Shown one piece after another: positions 1-8,761 of a DNA stretch of 64,000 bases. The stretch is taken from NCBI RefSeq assembly GCF_012927745.1, contig NZ_JABBKX010000007.1:124001-188000 (forward strand). The letters are read 5' to 3'. The position numbers were made by a program, and so were the translations under genes. The stretch comes from Neoroseomonas marina. Lineage in GTDB: Bacteria; Pseudomonadota; Alphaproteobacteria; Acetobacterales; Acetobacteraceae. The stretch's first letter is position 1. Every line of letters starts with the position of its first letter. Below the pieces are notes generated by a model. It was given only the letters and a program-made list of their open reading frames with translations, was not told the DNA's origin and made no database searches.

Positions 1-98
1 GCAAGCGCAGCGTGATGGACGCGCTGGCGCTCTACCTGAACTTCGTGAACCTCTTCCAGCTGCTGCTGTCCTTCATGGGCCAGCGCCAGTCGGACTGA
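1..98 (+). CDS. Bax inhibitor-1 / YccA family membrane protein (C-terminal end only)
   Basis: Only the last 32 codons are in the window; the frame is open from base 3 to a TGA at 96-98. The translation ends with a hydrophobic segment (ALYLNFVNLFQLLLSF) and a short polar tail. In the BI-1/YccA family the last helix typically reads ALxLYLDFINLFxxLL, which matches well. These are multi-pass inner-membrane proteins associated with stress tolerance and ion leak; their exact function in bacteria is unsettled. A strong hairpin terminator follows directly. Family assignment rests on this one helix, so confidence is moderate. Confidence 0.6.
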   Translation, partial: KRSVMDALALYLNFVNLFQLLLSFMGQRQSD

Positions 99-126
99 CG
101 GCACGGGCACAGGCCCACACGAAAAG

Positions 127-152
127 GGCCCCGGGGAGCGATCCCCGGGGCC
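127..152 (+). terminator. Rho-independent terminator after the BI-1 gene
   Basis: Perfect 11-bp stem GGCCCCGGGGA / TCCCCGGGGCC with a 4-base loop, followed by a T-rich stretch (ttcttcttt). The upstream side has AAAA, so it could also act on minus-strand transcripts from the carD-like gene that ends at 242. Confidence 0.8.
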
Positions 153-241
153 TTCTTCTTTGCGTGGCGTGGACATGAAAACGCCCGCGCAACCCTTCGG
201 GCGGCGCGGGCGCTGTGGGGGTCCGGACGCCGCGCGGCGGA

Positions 242-1402
242 TCAGTCCGCCGGCTCGTCCTCGAGCTTCTCGACCTTGTCCGCCTTGTCGCCCTTCTCCC
301 CCTTCTCGGCCTTGCCGAGGTAGGTGAGCAGCTTCTCGATCGCCTTGGGCTTGTCGGTCTTGTCGATCGCCGCGACCTCGGCCGCGAGGCGGTCGAGCGC
401 CTGTTCGTAGATCTGCCGCTCGGAGAAGGACTGGTCGGGCTGGCCGGCATTGCGGTGCAGGTCGCGCACCACCTCGGCGATCTGGACGGGGTCGCCGGAA
501 TTGATCTTCGCTTCGTATTCCTGGGCGCGACGGGACCACATGGTCCGCTTGATGCGCGCGCGGCCCTTCAGCGTGTCCAGCGCCGTCTGCATGTTGGCCC
601 CGGCGGCGAGCTTCCGCAGGCCGGAGGAGGCCGCCTTGTTCACCGGGACGCGCAGCGTCATCCGGTTTTCCTCGAAGGTCACGACGATGACCTGCAGGGC
701 GTAGCCCGCGGCCTCGATCGTCTCGATCCCCTGGACCTGGCCGACGCCATGGGTGGGGTAGACGACGTGGTCGCCGGCCTTGAAGTCTTCCTTCGGGCGC
801 GGGGCTGACCGGCTGGCGGCCGCCGCGGTCAGGGGTGAGGCCGCCGGCCGATGGGTCGGCGGCGGCAGGGAGACGGGGGCGCCACGCGGGGCGGGAGGAG
901 GTCCAACAGGCTTGGGCATGGGTGGGCGCACGGCCGCGGCGAGGGGCGCCGGGGCGGGCGCGGGCACCGGAGCCGGCGCCGGGGCGGCGGGCTTCGACGG
1001 TGCCGCAGGCTTGGCGGCGACGACTGCCTCGGCGGCAGGCGGGGCAACAATGGGGGCGGGCTTCGCCGCGACGGGCTTGGCCGGGGCGGTGGGCTTCGGC
1101 GCGGCGGCGGCCTTGGGGGCCGGCTTCGCCGCAGCCTTCGGCGCGGGCGCGGCCTTCGGCGCGGACTTCGCAACAGCCGCCTTCGGCGCGGCCTTGGCCG
1201 CGACCTTCGCGGCCGGCGCCGCGGTCTTGGTCGGCACCTTGGCGGCCTTGGCCGCGGCCTTGGGCTTCGCGGCGGTCTTCGTGGGCGCCTTCACCGCCTT
1301 CGCGGCGGCCTTCGGCTTGGCCACGGCCTTCGGCTTCGCGGCCGACTTCGGCTTGGCGGCGCTCTTCTTCGTCTGCGCCTTGCTGCGGGCCGGTGCCTTC
1401 AT
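242..1402 (-). CDS. CarD/CdnL-family RNA polymerase-binding regulator with a long Lys/Ala/Pro-rich N-terminal tail
   Basis: 386 aa. The start was chosen at ATG 1402 because AGGAG sits about 10 bases upstream; a more upstream ATG would add 40 unconvincing residues. Residues 1 to about 204 are low complexity, built of AAKPK/AAKAAPK-type units like a histone H1 or AlgP tail, changing to Pro/Ala-rich. From about residue 205 (EDFKAGDHVVYPTHGVGQV) comes a complete CarD_CdnL_TRCF domain, including the KRTMWSRRAQEY segment typical of the C-terminal helical part. CarD proteins bind the RNA polymerase beta subunit and stabilise the open complex, especially at rRNA promoters. Usual length is about 160-200 aa, so the tail doubles this protein. 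A Lys/Glu/Asp-rich stretch ends the protein. The tail probably binds DNA nonspecifically (inference). Confidence 0.9.
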   Translation of the reverse strand: MKAPARSKAQTKKSAAKPKSAAKPKAVAKPKAAAKAVKAPTKTAAKPKAAAKAAKVPTKTAAPAAKVAAKAAPKAAVAKSAPKAAPAPKAAAKPAPKAAAAPKPTAPAKPVAAKPAPIVAPPAAEAVVAAKPAAPSKPAAPAPAPVPAPAPAPLAAAVRPPMPKPVGPPPAPRGAPVSLPPPTHRPAASPLTAAAASRSAPRPKEDFKAGDHVVYPTHGVGQVQGIETIEAAGYALQVIVVTFEENRMTLRVPVNKAASSGLRKLAAGANMQTALDTLKGRARIKRTMWSRRAQEYEAKINSGDPVQIAEVVRDLHRNAGQPDQSFSERQIYEQALDRLAAEVAAIDKTDKPKAIEKLLTYLGKAEKGEKGDKADKVEKLEDEPAD

Positions 1403-1577
1403 GCCTGGTGCGCTCCTGTCCTCGCGGCGGGAAAGCGCCCGCGGCGAGCATGGGTCCGGAACGGACCCGTATGACGGATCGGTGCCCTGCGGGACATTCG
1501 GAATGTCCACAGGCCATCGCATTGAAAGACCTAGCAGAAAAATCGTCCCCCGTCATCCCCGGGGGCGAGGCCCGGGT

Positions 1578-1904
1578 TCAGCCGGGGTTCGGGCTGAACA
1601 GGTCCTTCTTGCCCGGCTTGTCCTTCCATTCGTCCGCATCGGCCGGCGCCTCGCCCTTGCGGGTGATGTTCGGCCACTGCGTCGCATAGGTCCGGTTCAG
1701 CTCGAGCCAGGCCGTCGCCTTGTCGTCACTGTCGGGGAAGATCGCCTCGGCGGGGCATTCGGGCTCGCACACGCCGCAGTCGATGCACTCGTCCGGGTGG
1801 ATCACCAGCATGTTCTCGCCGACGTAGAAGCAGTCCACCGGACAGACTTCCACGCAGTCCATGTACTTGCACTTGATGCAGTTCTCGGTGACGACGTAGG
1901 TCAA
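1578..1904 (-). CDS. fdxA: Ferredoxin FdxA, 7Fe (3Fe-4S + 4Fe-4S) type
   Basis: 108 aa from a TTG at 1904. The N-terminus [21 protein letters not shown] and the second cluster motif [18 protein letters not shown] are diagnostic of Azotobacter FdI-like FdxA: the first set of cysteines binds the 3Fe-4S centre, the second the 4Fe-4S centre. It is a soluble low-potential electron carrier. I chose TTG because FdxA proteins normally begin at (M)TYVVT and GGAG lies 6-7 bases upstream. An ATG at 1961, also with GGAG upstream, would add 19 residues and cannot be excluded. It sits between carD and a divergent hypothetical gene, an order seen in related alphaproteobacteria. Confidence 0.92.
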   Translation of the reverse strand: MTYVVTENCIKCKYMDCVEVCPVDCFYVGENMLVIHPDECIDCGVCEPECPAEAIFPDSDDKATAWLELNRTYATQWPNITRKGEAPADADEWKDKPGKKDLFSPNPG

Positions 1905-2081
1905 GTCGCTCTCCGCCGGCTCAGGGGGTTGGAAGCACGCGTCCCACGGCGCGGACGACATGCAACTCCGGCGCGCTAGATGGACTGACGCCCGGAACCT
2001 GACAAGGCGGGATTCGACATGGCTCCCGCGCCTTCCCGCGCGGGAAGGCGCCGCCGGCGCCACACCGCAGGGGGGACGAGG

Positions 2082-2543
2082 ATGGACGAGCTCGACCTGG
2101 CCGACCTGTTCCGCAAGCTCGGCGCCCGCGACCCGGACGCATGGGCGCAATCCCAGTTGCAGGAAGGCATCCCGCAGCTCGCCCGCTTCGTCTTCCTGCG
2201 CCAGGCGTGGCGCCTGCTGACCAGCCAGCCCGGCCGGTCCTGGGTCGCGGCCCTGAAGGCGCAGCCGGCGGCGATCGGCCCGGAAGCCGCCGCCGCCCTG
2301 GACCGCATCGCGGCCGCCGGCGTGACCGAGGAAGACCTCACCGCCGTCGTCCGGATCATCGAGCGGGAGCTTCTCTTCTCCTTCTGCTACCTGCTGTCCG
2401 ATCCCGGTGATCTGGAACCGGAGATCTCGGACATGGCCTGGGGCCTTTTCCAGGTCGATGAGCACGGCCGCCCGATCGCGGCCATCCCCGGCCTGCACGA
2501 ATCGGTCCTCGAGACCGATCCGGAGGGCGGCGGGGCCGACTGA
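2082..2543 (+). CDS. Conserved-looking hypothetical protein, 153 aa
   Basis: Soluble, helix-rich protein starting [17 protein letters not shown]; start ATG 2082 follows GGGGGACGAG. It has no signal peptide, membrane segment or recognisable motif. The acidic C-terminus ends [10 protein letters not shown]. It is transcribed away from fdxA (177 bases between the chosen starts) and converges with the S4 gene 4 bases downstream. Codon use is as GC-rich as its neighbours, so I treat it as a real resident gene. Function unknown. Confidence 0.75.
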   Translation: MDELDLADLFRKLGARDPDAWAQSQLQEGIPQLARFVFLRQAWRLLTSQPGRSWVAALKAQPAAIGPEAAAALDRIAAAGVTEEDLTAVVRIIERELLFSFCYLLSDPGDLEPEISDMAWGLFQVDEHGRPIAAIPGLHESVLETDPEGGGAD

Positions 2544-2547
2544 CCGA

Positions 2548-2841
2548 TCAGGCCCCGTCGGACGGGGCCAGGTCCTCGTAAAGCGCGCGCGCCGCGGCAG
2601 GGGGGCCGCGACGCTCGGCCAGCGCCAGAACCCGCCAGACGGCGATGCGGCCCCGTTCCCCGCTGCCCTGGGCGATGGTCAGGACATCCCCGGTCCGGAC
2701 CTTGGCGTGGGGCTTGTCGGTGGGCTGGCGGTTGATGCGCACGGCGCCGGCTTCGACCAGGGCGGCGCAGTCGCTGCGGGTCTTGCGCAGGCGGGCACAC
2801 CACAGCCAGGCGTCGAGGCGTTGGAAGGCGTCAGCGGTCAT
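2548..2841 (-). CDS. S4-domain RNA-binding protein (Hsp15-like)
   Basis: 97 aa. Residues about 5-65 ([17 protein letters not shown], then [10 protein letters not shown] and [10 protein letters not shown]) form a textbook S4 alpha-L RNA-binding motif, followed by a basic Arg-rich tail. Hsp15/HslR proteins bind stalled 50S subunits carrying peptidyl-tRNA. ATG 2841 was chosen because the domain begins eight codons later. There is no clear Shine-Dalgarno site. It lies downstream of the SUV3-like helicase in the same direction, separated by a 184-bp gap filled by a repeat element, a neighbour pair seen in other alphaproteobacteria. RNA metabolism is a plausible common theme. Confidence 0.88.
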   Translation of the reverse strand: MTADAFQRLDAWLWCARLRKTRSDCAALVEAGAVRINRQPTDKPHAKVRTGDVLTIAQGSGERGRIAVWRVLALAERRGPPAAARALYEDLAPSDGA

Positions 2842-2852
2842 GCAAGGAGAGT

Positions 2853-3007
2853 GGAGTGGCGCTGCCCCTCCAAGCCACCCCGCCAGGGGCCTGCGGGCCC
2901 CTGGACCGCGATTCCCGGGCACCGGGCGCCGCTGGCCGGCCCCATGTGATGGTTTCCAAAGGCCTTTCGGCCTTTGGCGGGGAGGTCCGGAGGGGCGGCG
3001 CCCCTCC
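2853..3007. repeat. Composite inverted-module repeat, copy A
   Basis: Two 52-bp modules face each other (2853-2904 and 2956-3007) around a 51-bp spacer. Each module has an outer hairpin (GGAGNGGC / GCCCCTCC), a CC-CCCCGCC linker and an inner hairpin (CCARRGGCC / GGCCYYTGG). The left inner stem uses G:C where the right uses A:T, so the pairing is kept while bases change. Related copies are at 47258-47395 and 48816-48977. It lies between the helicase and S4 genes. Confidence 0.8.
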
Positions 3008-3025
3008 GGCGCCCCCGCGCCCCCA

Positions 3026-5836
3026 TCAATCCTTCTTCAGCAGGTTGGCCAGCACCGCGAAGGGGCTGTCCGCCCGCGGCATCGGCGGCAGCGCGGCGCG
3101 CTCCTCGCGCGGCCGGCGCGGTCCGCGATCCCTGTCGCGGTCCCCACCACCCTGCGGCCCCTTGCCCTGGCCGTGGCGCGGCGGCCCCTGGCGCTGGTCG
3201 CGCGGCGGGCGCTGATCCTGCCGCGGCGGGCGCGGCGCTTCGGCCTGCGCGCCTTCGGCCGGCGCGGCGCCCTCGGCCGGCTGGTCCTGCCGCGGCGGGC
3301 GGCGATCCTCGCGCCGCGGGCCGCGCTGCTGCTGGTCCTGGCGCGGCCCGTCGCGGCGCGGGCCGCGATGGTGTTCGTGCCGCGGCGGGCGGGCATGGGC
3401 GATGCGCGCCGGCGCGGGCGGGCCGAAGGCGCCGTCCTCCAGCGTCTCGGCCGGCATCAGCCGGAAGCCCATCGCGTCCAGCACCGGACCGAGATTCTCG
3501 CCCTTGATGCCGAGCCGGCTCGCGAGGTCGCCCGGCAGCAGCGCCGGCGCCCGGCGCGTCAGATGACCGATCTCGCCCGCGATGCGTTCCGCGACGTCGA
3601 GGCGCAGCAGCACAGGTCCCGCCGGCAGCCAGCCCATGGTCTCGGCGAAGCCGCGCGGCCAGTCGGCGGGCGGCGGGACGGCGATCAGGCCGCCGCCGGG
3701 CAGCTTCGGCGTCTCGATGCCGCGCAGCAGGGACCAGAGCTGCGCGCGCAGCGCCATCGCCTTGGGCTTCATCGCCTCCGGCACGTAGAGCGCGTAGCGC
3801 CCCGCGCGGATGCCGATGCCCTTCAGCTTCTGGCGCAGGTCGGGGCGGATGTCCGGATCCGTCCGGCCCATGGCGAGGCCGAGCTCCTCGCGCAGCCGGA
3901 AGGCCGGGCCGCGCAGGGTGTTGTCCTCGGACGCCTTGGCCTCGGCGGCGAAGACGGCGCCGAGCTCGCGCTTGATGTGCGCGTCGAGCCAGGTCGCCAG
4001 GCGCTCGCGGATGCGCTCGCGCTGCGCGCCGTCGAGGAACTCGCTCGCCAGCACCTCGACCTGCGGCTTGGACGGCTCCGGCCCAGGCTTGAGCTTCGCG
4101 ACCTCGGCGATGTCGCCCAGGCCCACCGGCATGTTCGGCGCGTGGGAATAGGCCCAGGTGATCTTGTGGGTCGGCGTGATGGCGAAGGCGTCGTCCTTCG
4201 CCGCCTCCAGCATCGCGACGCGGCGCGGGATCTCGGCGCCGAGCGCGCGACGGGCGGCGCGGAGGACGACGCGGCGCTCCTCCTCCTCCACCGCGCCCGG
4301 ATCGGGCTCGAAGCTGAAGCCCTTCACGTTGCCGACCGGGTGGCCTTCGACCACCACCTCGCCGCGGCGGGTGACGGCGGAAAGCAGTTCCTCCTCGCCC
4401 TCGTCCATCTTGCGGATGAGGTGCGCGGCGCGGCGATCCACGAAGCGCGCGGTCAGCGTCTCGTGCAGCGCGTCGGAGATTAGGTCCTCGACGCGGCGCG
4501 TCTCCGCCTGCAGCGCGGCGGCATCGTCGAGCCAGTCGGCCCGCGCGGCGATGTAGGCCCAGACCCGGATGGCGGTGATGCGCGCCATCAGCGTGTCGAG
4601 GTCGCCGTCGGTGCGTTCCAGCACGGTGATGGCGTTCGCCACCCAATCGCGCGGCAGTCGCCCGTCCTTCGCGAGATGCGTGAACAGCTTGGCGCAGAGC
4701 TTGGTGTGGCTGTCGTCCGCGAGCTTGCGGAAGTCCGGCACCTGGCAGGCTTCCCACAGCAGCCGCACGCGCGACATGGTGTCCGCGAGGCCGCGCACCT
4801 CGACGTCGCGCGACAGCGCCTCGAGCGTGATGTGGTCGACCGCGTCATGCCCCTTGGCGAGACCCGCCTGCGGCGGCGAGGCCGCGAGGCTGCCGAGCAG
4901 CGCGTCGATCGAGGTGAAGTCGAGGTCGGAGTTCCGCCAGGCGAGCGTGCCCAGCGGCTCGAAGGCGTGAGTCTCGACCGCCTCGACGATCTCCTCGGCC
5001 ATGGGCGGGCATTCGGCGGTGGTGCCGAAGGACCCGTCCTTCATGCCGCGACCGGCACGGCCGGCGATCTGCGCGACCTCCTGCGCCGTCAGCGGCCGCG
5101 CGTTCTGCCCGTCGAACTTGGACAGCGCGGCGAAGGCGACATGGTCGACGTCCATGTTCAGGCCCATGCCGATCGCGTCCGTCGCGACCAGGAAATCGAC
5201 CTCGCGGTTCTGGTACAGCGCCACCTGCGCGTTGCGCGTGCGCGGCGACAGCCGGCCCATCACGACCGCGCAGCCGCCGCGGCGGCGCCGGACGGCCTCG
5301 GCGATCGCGTAGACCTCCTGCGCGCTGAAGGCGACGATGGCGGACCGCGGCGGCAGGCGCGTCAGCTTGGCCGGCCCGGCATAGGTCAGCTGCGACAGGC
5401 GCGGGCGGGTCTCGATCTCGGCGCGCGGCACCAGGCGGCGCATCAGGGGCGCGATGGTCTCGGCGCCGAGGAACATCGTCTCGACCATGCCGCGCGCATG
5501 CAGCAGCCGGTCGGTGAAGACATGCCCGCGGTCCGGATCGGCGCAGAGCTGGATCTCGTCCACCGCGAGGAACTCGACCGGGCGGTCGAGCGGCATCGCC
5601 TCCACCGTGCAGGCGAACCACTTCGCCTCGGGCGGAATGATCTTCTCCTCGCCGGTGATCAGCGCGACGTGCCGCTCACCCTTCTGCGCGACCATGCGGT
5701 CGTAGTTCTCGCGCGCCAGCAGGCGCAGCGGGAAGCCGATGATGCCGGAGGCATGGGCAAGAAGCCGCTCGATCGCGAGATGCGTCTTGCCGGTATTGGT
5801 GGGGCCGAGGACGGCACGGACCCGAGGTTCGAACAT
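3026..5836 (-). CDS. SUV3-like ATP-dependent RNA/DNA helicase with disordered basic C-terminal tail
   Basis: 936 aa. The start is at ATG 5836 (MFEPRVRAVLGPTNTGKTH), just before the Walker A motif GPTNTGKT. Motif II is VDEIQLC, motif III region MFLGAETI, and motif VI-like QIAGRAGRG. This set matches the alphaproteobacterial relatives of mitochondrial SUV3, a 3'-5' DExH helicase of the mitochondrial RNA degradosome. The last 130 or so residues (from about 805) are almost only Arg, Pro, Gln, Gly and Asp (RGPRRD, RQDQRPP), likely a disordered nucleic-acid-binding tail, and end in ADSPFAVLANLLKKD. The start is 60 bp from the divergent MFS gene, which likely shares the control region. SUV3 homology is clear; substrate preference in bacteria is less certain. 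Confidence 0.9.
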   Translation of the reverse strand: MFEPRVRAVLGPTNTGKTHLAIERLLAHASGIIGFPLRLLARENYDRMVAQKGERHVALITGEEKIIPPEAKWFACTVEAMPLDRPVEFLAVDEIQLCADPDRGHVFTDRLLHARGMVETMFLGAETIAPLMRRLVPRAEIETRPRLSQLTYAGPAKLTRLPPRSAIVAFSAQEVYAIAEAVRRRRGGCAVVMGRLSPRTRNAQVALYQNREVDFLVATDAIGMGLNMDVDHVAFAALSKFDGQNARPLTAQEVAQIAGRAGRGMKDGSFGTTAECPPMAEEIVEAVETHAFEPLGTLAWRNSDLDFTSIDALLGSLAASPPQAGLAKGHDAVDHITLEALSRDVEVRGLADTMSRVRLLWEACQVPDFRKLADDSHTKLCAKLFTHLAKDGRLPRDWVANAITVLERTDGDLDTLMARITAIRVWAYIAARADWLDDAAALQAETRRVEDLISDALHETLTARFVDRRAAHLIRKMDEGEEELLSAVTRRGEVVVEGHPVGNVKGFSFEPDPGAVEEEERRVVLRAARRALGAEIPRRVAMLEAAKDDAFAITPTHKITWAYSHAPNMPVGLGDIAEVAKLKPGPEPSKPQVEVLASEFLDGAQRERIRERLATWLDAHIKRELGAVFAAEAKASEDNTLRGPAFRLREELGLAMGRTDPDIRPDLRQKLKGIGIRAGRYALYVPEAMKPKAMALRAQLWSLLRGIETPKLPGGGLIAVPPPADWPRGFAETMGWLPAGPVLLRLDVAERIAGEIGHLTRRAPALLPGDLASRLGIKGENLGPVLDAMGFRLMPAETLEDGAFGPPAPARIAHARPPRHEHHRGPRRDGPRQDQQQRGPRREDRRPPRQDQPAEGAAPAEGAQAEAPRPPRQDQRPPRDQRQGPPRHGQGKGPQGGGDRDRDRGPRRPREERAALPPMPRADSPFAVLANLLKKD

Positions 5837-5896
5837 AGCGCGCCGACATTCCGAATTGGGGGCCGGCCTCCGTGGCACGCGGCGCGGCACTTGTCC

Positions 5897-7060
5897 ATGG
5901 CAGGGGCGTCCGGCAGGGTGCTGCCGCCTGCCGCCGTGACATCCTCAGCCCCTCGTTTCGCCCTTGTCTTCGCCGCGCAATTCGCCGCGGTGGGCGTGAC
6001 GCTGCCCTTCATCCCGCCGCTGCTCGCCTCGCGCGGGCTGACGGCGGCAGAGGTCGGCACGATCCTCGCCGCGGGCGCCTCGGTGCGCCTCCTGTCGGGG
6101 CCGCTCGGCGGGCGGCTCGCGGATGCGCTGGGACGGCCGCGCATGGTCATGGCGGCGGGGGCGCTTCTCGCGGCGGTCGCGGCCGGCCTCTACGGGATCG
6201 CCACCGACTTCGTCGGGCTGCTGGCCGCGAACCTGCTCTTCGCACTCGGCTTCGCGAGCGTGGTGCCGCTCGGCGATGCGATGGCGCTGCGCGCGGCGCG
6301 CGAGGAACGATGGGACTACGGCCGCGTGCGGGCGGCCGGCTCAGCCGCCTTCATCGCCGCGGCGGGACTGTCCGGCTGGCTGGCGGAACGCGCGGGCGCG
6401 GGCAGCATCGCCTGGCTGCTTGCCGCCACGCTGGCGGCCGCCGCGGTCGCGACGCTGGCGCTGCCGCCCGCCCCGGCCATCGCGCGGCGCGGCGGCGGCG
6501 CCTTTCGCGCGGTGCTCGCCCTGCCGGCCTTCCGCCGCCTGCTGCTGTGTTCCGCGCTGATCCAGGGCAGTCACGCAGCCTACTACGCCTTCGGATCGAT
6601 CCATTGGGAAGCCGCGGGCCTGTCCGGCACGGTGATCGGGCTGCTGTGGGCCTGGTCGGTGGTGGCGGAGGTGGCGCTCTTTGCCTGGGGACGGCCGCTG
6701 GCCGAGCGGTTCGGCGCGCCGGGCCTGGCGGCCATCGCCGCCGCCGCGGCGTGCCTTCGCTGGGGCCTGACGGCCGGGACGGTCTGGCTGCCGGCGCTCA
6801 TGGTGGCACAGGCGCTGCACGCCTTGACCTTCGGGGCGATGCACCTGGCCGCGATGCGGGTGCTCCAGGCCTCGGTGCCGCCGGCAGTCGCGGGCACCGC
6901 GCAGACGCTGCACGGGGCGGCGGTGGGCGCGGTGATGATGCTGGCGACGCTCGCCGCGGGACCCGCCTATGCCGCGATGGGCGGGGCGGTCTTCTGGGGC
7001 ATGGCGGCGATGGCCGCGCTGGCCCTGGTCCTGCGTCCGCTCGCGCGCCTCGAGACCTGA
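5897..7060 (+). CDS. MFS transporter of the HcaT / 3-phenylpropionate permease-like type
   Basis: 387 aa, about 12 hydrophobic segments. The N-terminal half has LPFIPPLLASRGLTAAEVGTI and the MFS loop motif GGRLADALGRPR; the RVRAAGSAAFI segment after helix 4 is typical of the MFS_1_like (HcaT/LacY-related) group. Substrate is unknown; these carriers usually import aromatic acids or sugars with protons. ATG 5897 was chosen; a GTG at 5936 is an alternative that starts closer to the first helix. It is divergent to the helicase and has no co-directional neighbour within 240 bp. Confidence 0.85.
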   Translation: MAGASGRVLPPAAVTSSAPRFALVFAAQFAAVGVTLPFIPPLLASRGLTAAEVGTILAAGASVRLLSGPLGGRLADALGRPRMVMAAGALLAAVAAGLYGIATDFVGLLAANLLFALGFASVVPLGDAMALRAAREERWDYGRVRAAGSAAFIAAAGLSGWLAERAGAGSIAWLLAATLAAAAVATLALPPAPAIARRGGGAFRAVLALPAFRRLLLCSALIQGSHAAYYAFGSIHWEAAGLSGTVIGLLWAWSVVAEVALFAWGRPLAERFGAPGLAAIAAAAACLRWGLTAGTVWLPALMVAQALHALTFGAMHLAAMRVLQASVPPAVAGTAQTLHGAAVGAVMMLATLAAGPAYAAMGGAVFWGMAAMAALALVLRPLARLET

Positions 7061-7305
7061 AGCATCCGCGGCGCCGGTGCCGGGAGGCGAATGCCCGGCC
7101 GCGGGGTTGCCGTCCGGATCGCGCCATGCGCGAAATTTCGGCGTCATCAGCACGCCACTTGCGTGATTTCCGCCCATTGCGCGAATATTAATACGCGATT
7201 CTCGCCAAACTCGGGCGCTGCCGGGCGTCCGGACAACCGCGGGGAATCGAGCAAAGGGCCTGGCGCGGGAACGCCGCGCCGGATCCCAGCGGACAGGAGA
7301 TCATC

Positions 7306-8559
7306 GTGGCGGAAATGACCTTCACCATCCCCGGCGGGCCCGGGGTCGAGGTGCACGTCGTGGAGGACAATGGATCCCTCCGCTTCACCGTCTCCCTGCT
7401 GGGCGACGGCGGGCTGACCGGCGACCTGCGCGGCTTCTTCTTCCAGTTGTCCGACGAAAGCCTGCTGAAGGGCCTGACGCTCACCGACGACAGCGGCGCG
7501 GTCACCGAGTTCCGCGCCCGCGCGAACAGCGTCATCGACCTCGGCCAGGGCGCCAACATGCAGGGCGCGGCCGGGGCCTTCGACGTGGGCGTCGAGATCG
7601 GGACGGCCGGCGCCGGGCGCGACGACTACCACAGCGCGAGCTTCGTCCTGTCGAACGCGAACCATGCGCTGTCGCTCGACCTGATCGCCCAGCAGCAGTT
7701 CGGCGTCCGGATGACGAGCGTGGGCGTCGAGGGCGGGGCGCGCACCGATGGGCTGAAGCTGGTCGGCACCGCGGGCGAGGTCCCGACGGACACCAACCAC
7801 CCCCCCGTCGCCGTGCCCGACAGCGCCGCGACCAACGAGGACACGGCGATCACCATCGACGTCCTGGGCAATGACAGCGACCCGGACCATGACGCGCTCG
7901 CGGTCACGATCGGCAGCGCGACGAGCGCGCTCGGGGCGAAGATCAGCGTGAACGCCGACGGGACCATCCATTACGACCCGACCGGGTCCGCGGCGCTCGG
8001 GGCCCTGAATACAGGGGACCACCTGACCGACAGCTTTTCCTACGTCATCACCGACGCGCATGGGGCGCAGAGCACGGCGGTGGTGGCGGTGAACGTCGCC
8101 GGCGTGACCGATGTCGTGCCGCCGGTGGACGGATTCCTCGGCAAGACGGTGGACTACACCTTCGAGGACCTGGGCGGTGGCTTCCGCTTCAATACCGACA
8201 TCACGGTCACGACCGGCGTCGAGCTTCCGGACTTCCAGACATCCGGCCCTGCCAACGAATTCACCACGGCCAGCCTCAACATCACCAATACGCAGCTGAT
8301 CTTCGACTTCGCCGCGGGCAAGAGCAACTTCCCCTCCGACAGCTTCGACGGCGTCCGCATCCAGGATCAGTTCGGCGTGCTCGGAAACATCGTCGGGGTG
8401 CATATCAATACCGCCGAATCGTCCGGCACCCTGACCGGCCTGGACGCCAGCGACATCACCTGGACGGCCGACGGCATCGCCGTGGACTTCCGGGGCGTCA
8501 GCTATGACAGCGGCACCGGCCCAGGTCCGCACCTGGTCCTCGACGTCCTCTTCGCCTGA
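7306..8559 (+). CDS. Cadherin/tandem-95-like secreted or surface protein
   Basis: 417 aa from a GTG at 7306 with AGGAGA five to six bases upstream. There is no Sec signal. Residues 1-160 form an acidic beta-rich region. Residues about 164-268 (NHPPVAVPDSAATNEDTAI, LGNDSDPDHD, HYDP, DSFSYVITDAHGAQSTA) are a classic VCBS/tandem-95/cadherin-like module. The C-terminal 150 residues (VDYTFEDLGGGFRF onward) are another beta-rich domain I do not recognise. Such architecture without a signal peptide is common in proteins exported by type I secretion, but no RTX nonapeptides or transporter genes are seen here. A role in the matrix or adhesion is inference. A comparatively AT-rich leader precedes it. 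Confidence 0.8.
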   Translation: MAEMTFTIPGGPGVEVHVVEDNGSLRFTVSLLGDGGLTGDLRGFFFQLSDESLLKGLTLTDDSGAVTEFRARANSVIDLGQGANMQGAAGAFDVGVEIGTAGAGRDDYHSASFVLSNANHALSLDLIAQQQFGVRMTSVGVEGGARTDGLKLVGTAGEVPTDTNHPPVAVPDSAATNEDTAITIDVLGNDSDPDHDALAVTIGSATSALGAKISVNADGTIHYDPTGSAALGALNTGDHLTDSFSYVITDAHGAQSTAVVAVNVAGVTDVVPPVDGFLGKTVDYTFEDLGGGFRFNTDITVTTGVELPDFQTSGPANEFTTASLNITNTQLIFDFAAGKSNFPSDSFDGVRIQDQFGVLGNIVGVHINTAESSGTLTGLDASDITWTADGIAVDFRGVSYDSGTGPGPHLVLDVLFA

Positions 8560-8677
8560 CGCGCGGCGCGGCGGCCTTGATTGCGTCGCCCGCCGCGCCG
8601 ATCTTCCAGTCATGGTCCTGACAGCCACGCTTCGTCGCCGGCTTTTCCACGCGGGGTGCCTGATCGCAGGCCACTGA

Positions 8678-8718
8678 CCCCCGGGGATGCGCGCGCCTGG
8701 CGCGCCGCCGCCCGGGGG
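8678..8718. terminator. Hairpin between the cadherin-like gene and rnk
   Basis: Stem CCCCCGGG / CCCGGGGG closing a GC-only inner region that can itself fold. No T-run follows on either strand, so intrinsic termination is uncertain. Confidence 0.35.
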
Positions 8719-8761
8719 CACGCCGACGTCCCGCGATCTTCCCTCAAGGACCTTTCCTCCC

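Noticed and set aside
850..1400. Dense GC repeats suspected to be a satellite
   Set aside because: They encode the AAKPK-type tail in frame and vary at synonymous positions; they are coding low complexity, not intergenic repeats.
8612..8677. Very short frame MVLTATLRRRLFHAGCLIAGH as a leader peptide
   Set aside because: No run of regulatory codons or attenuator structure tied to the following rnk gene.
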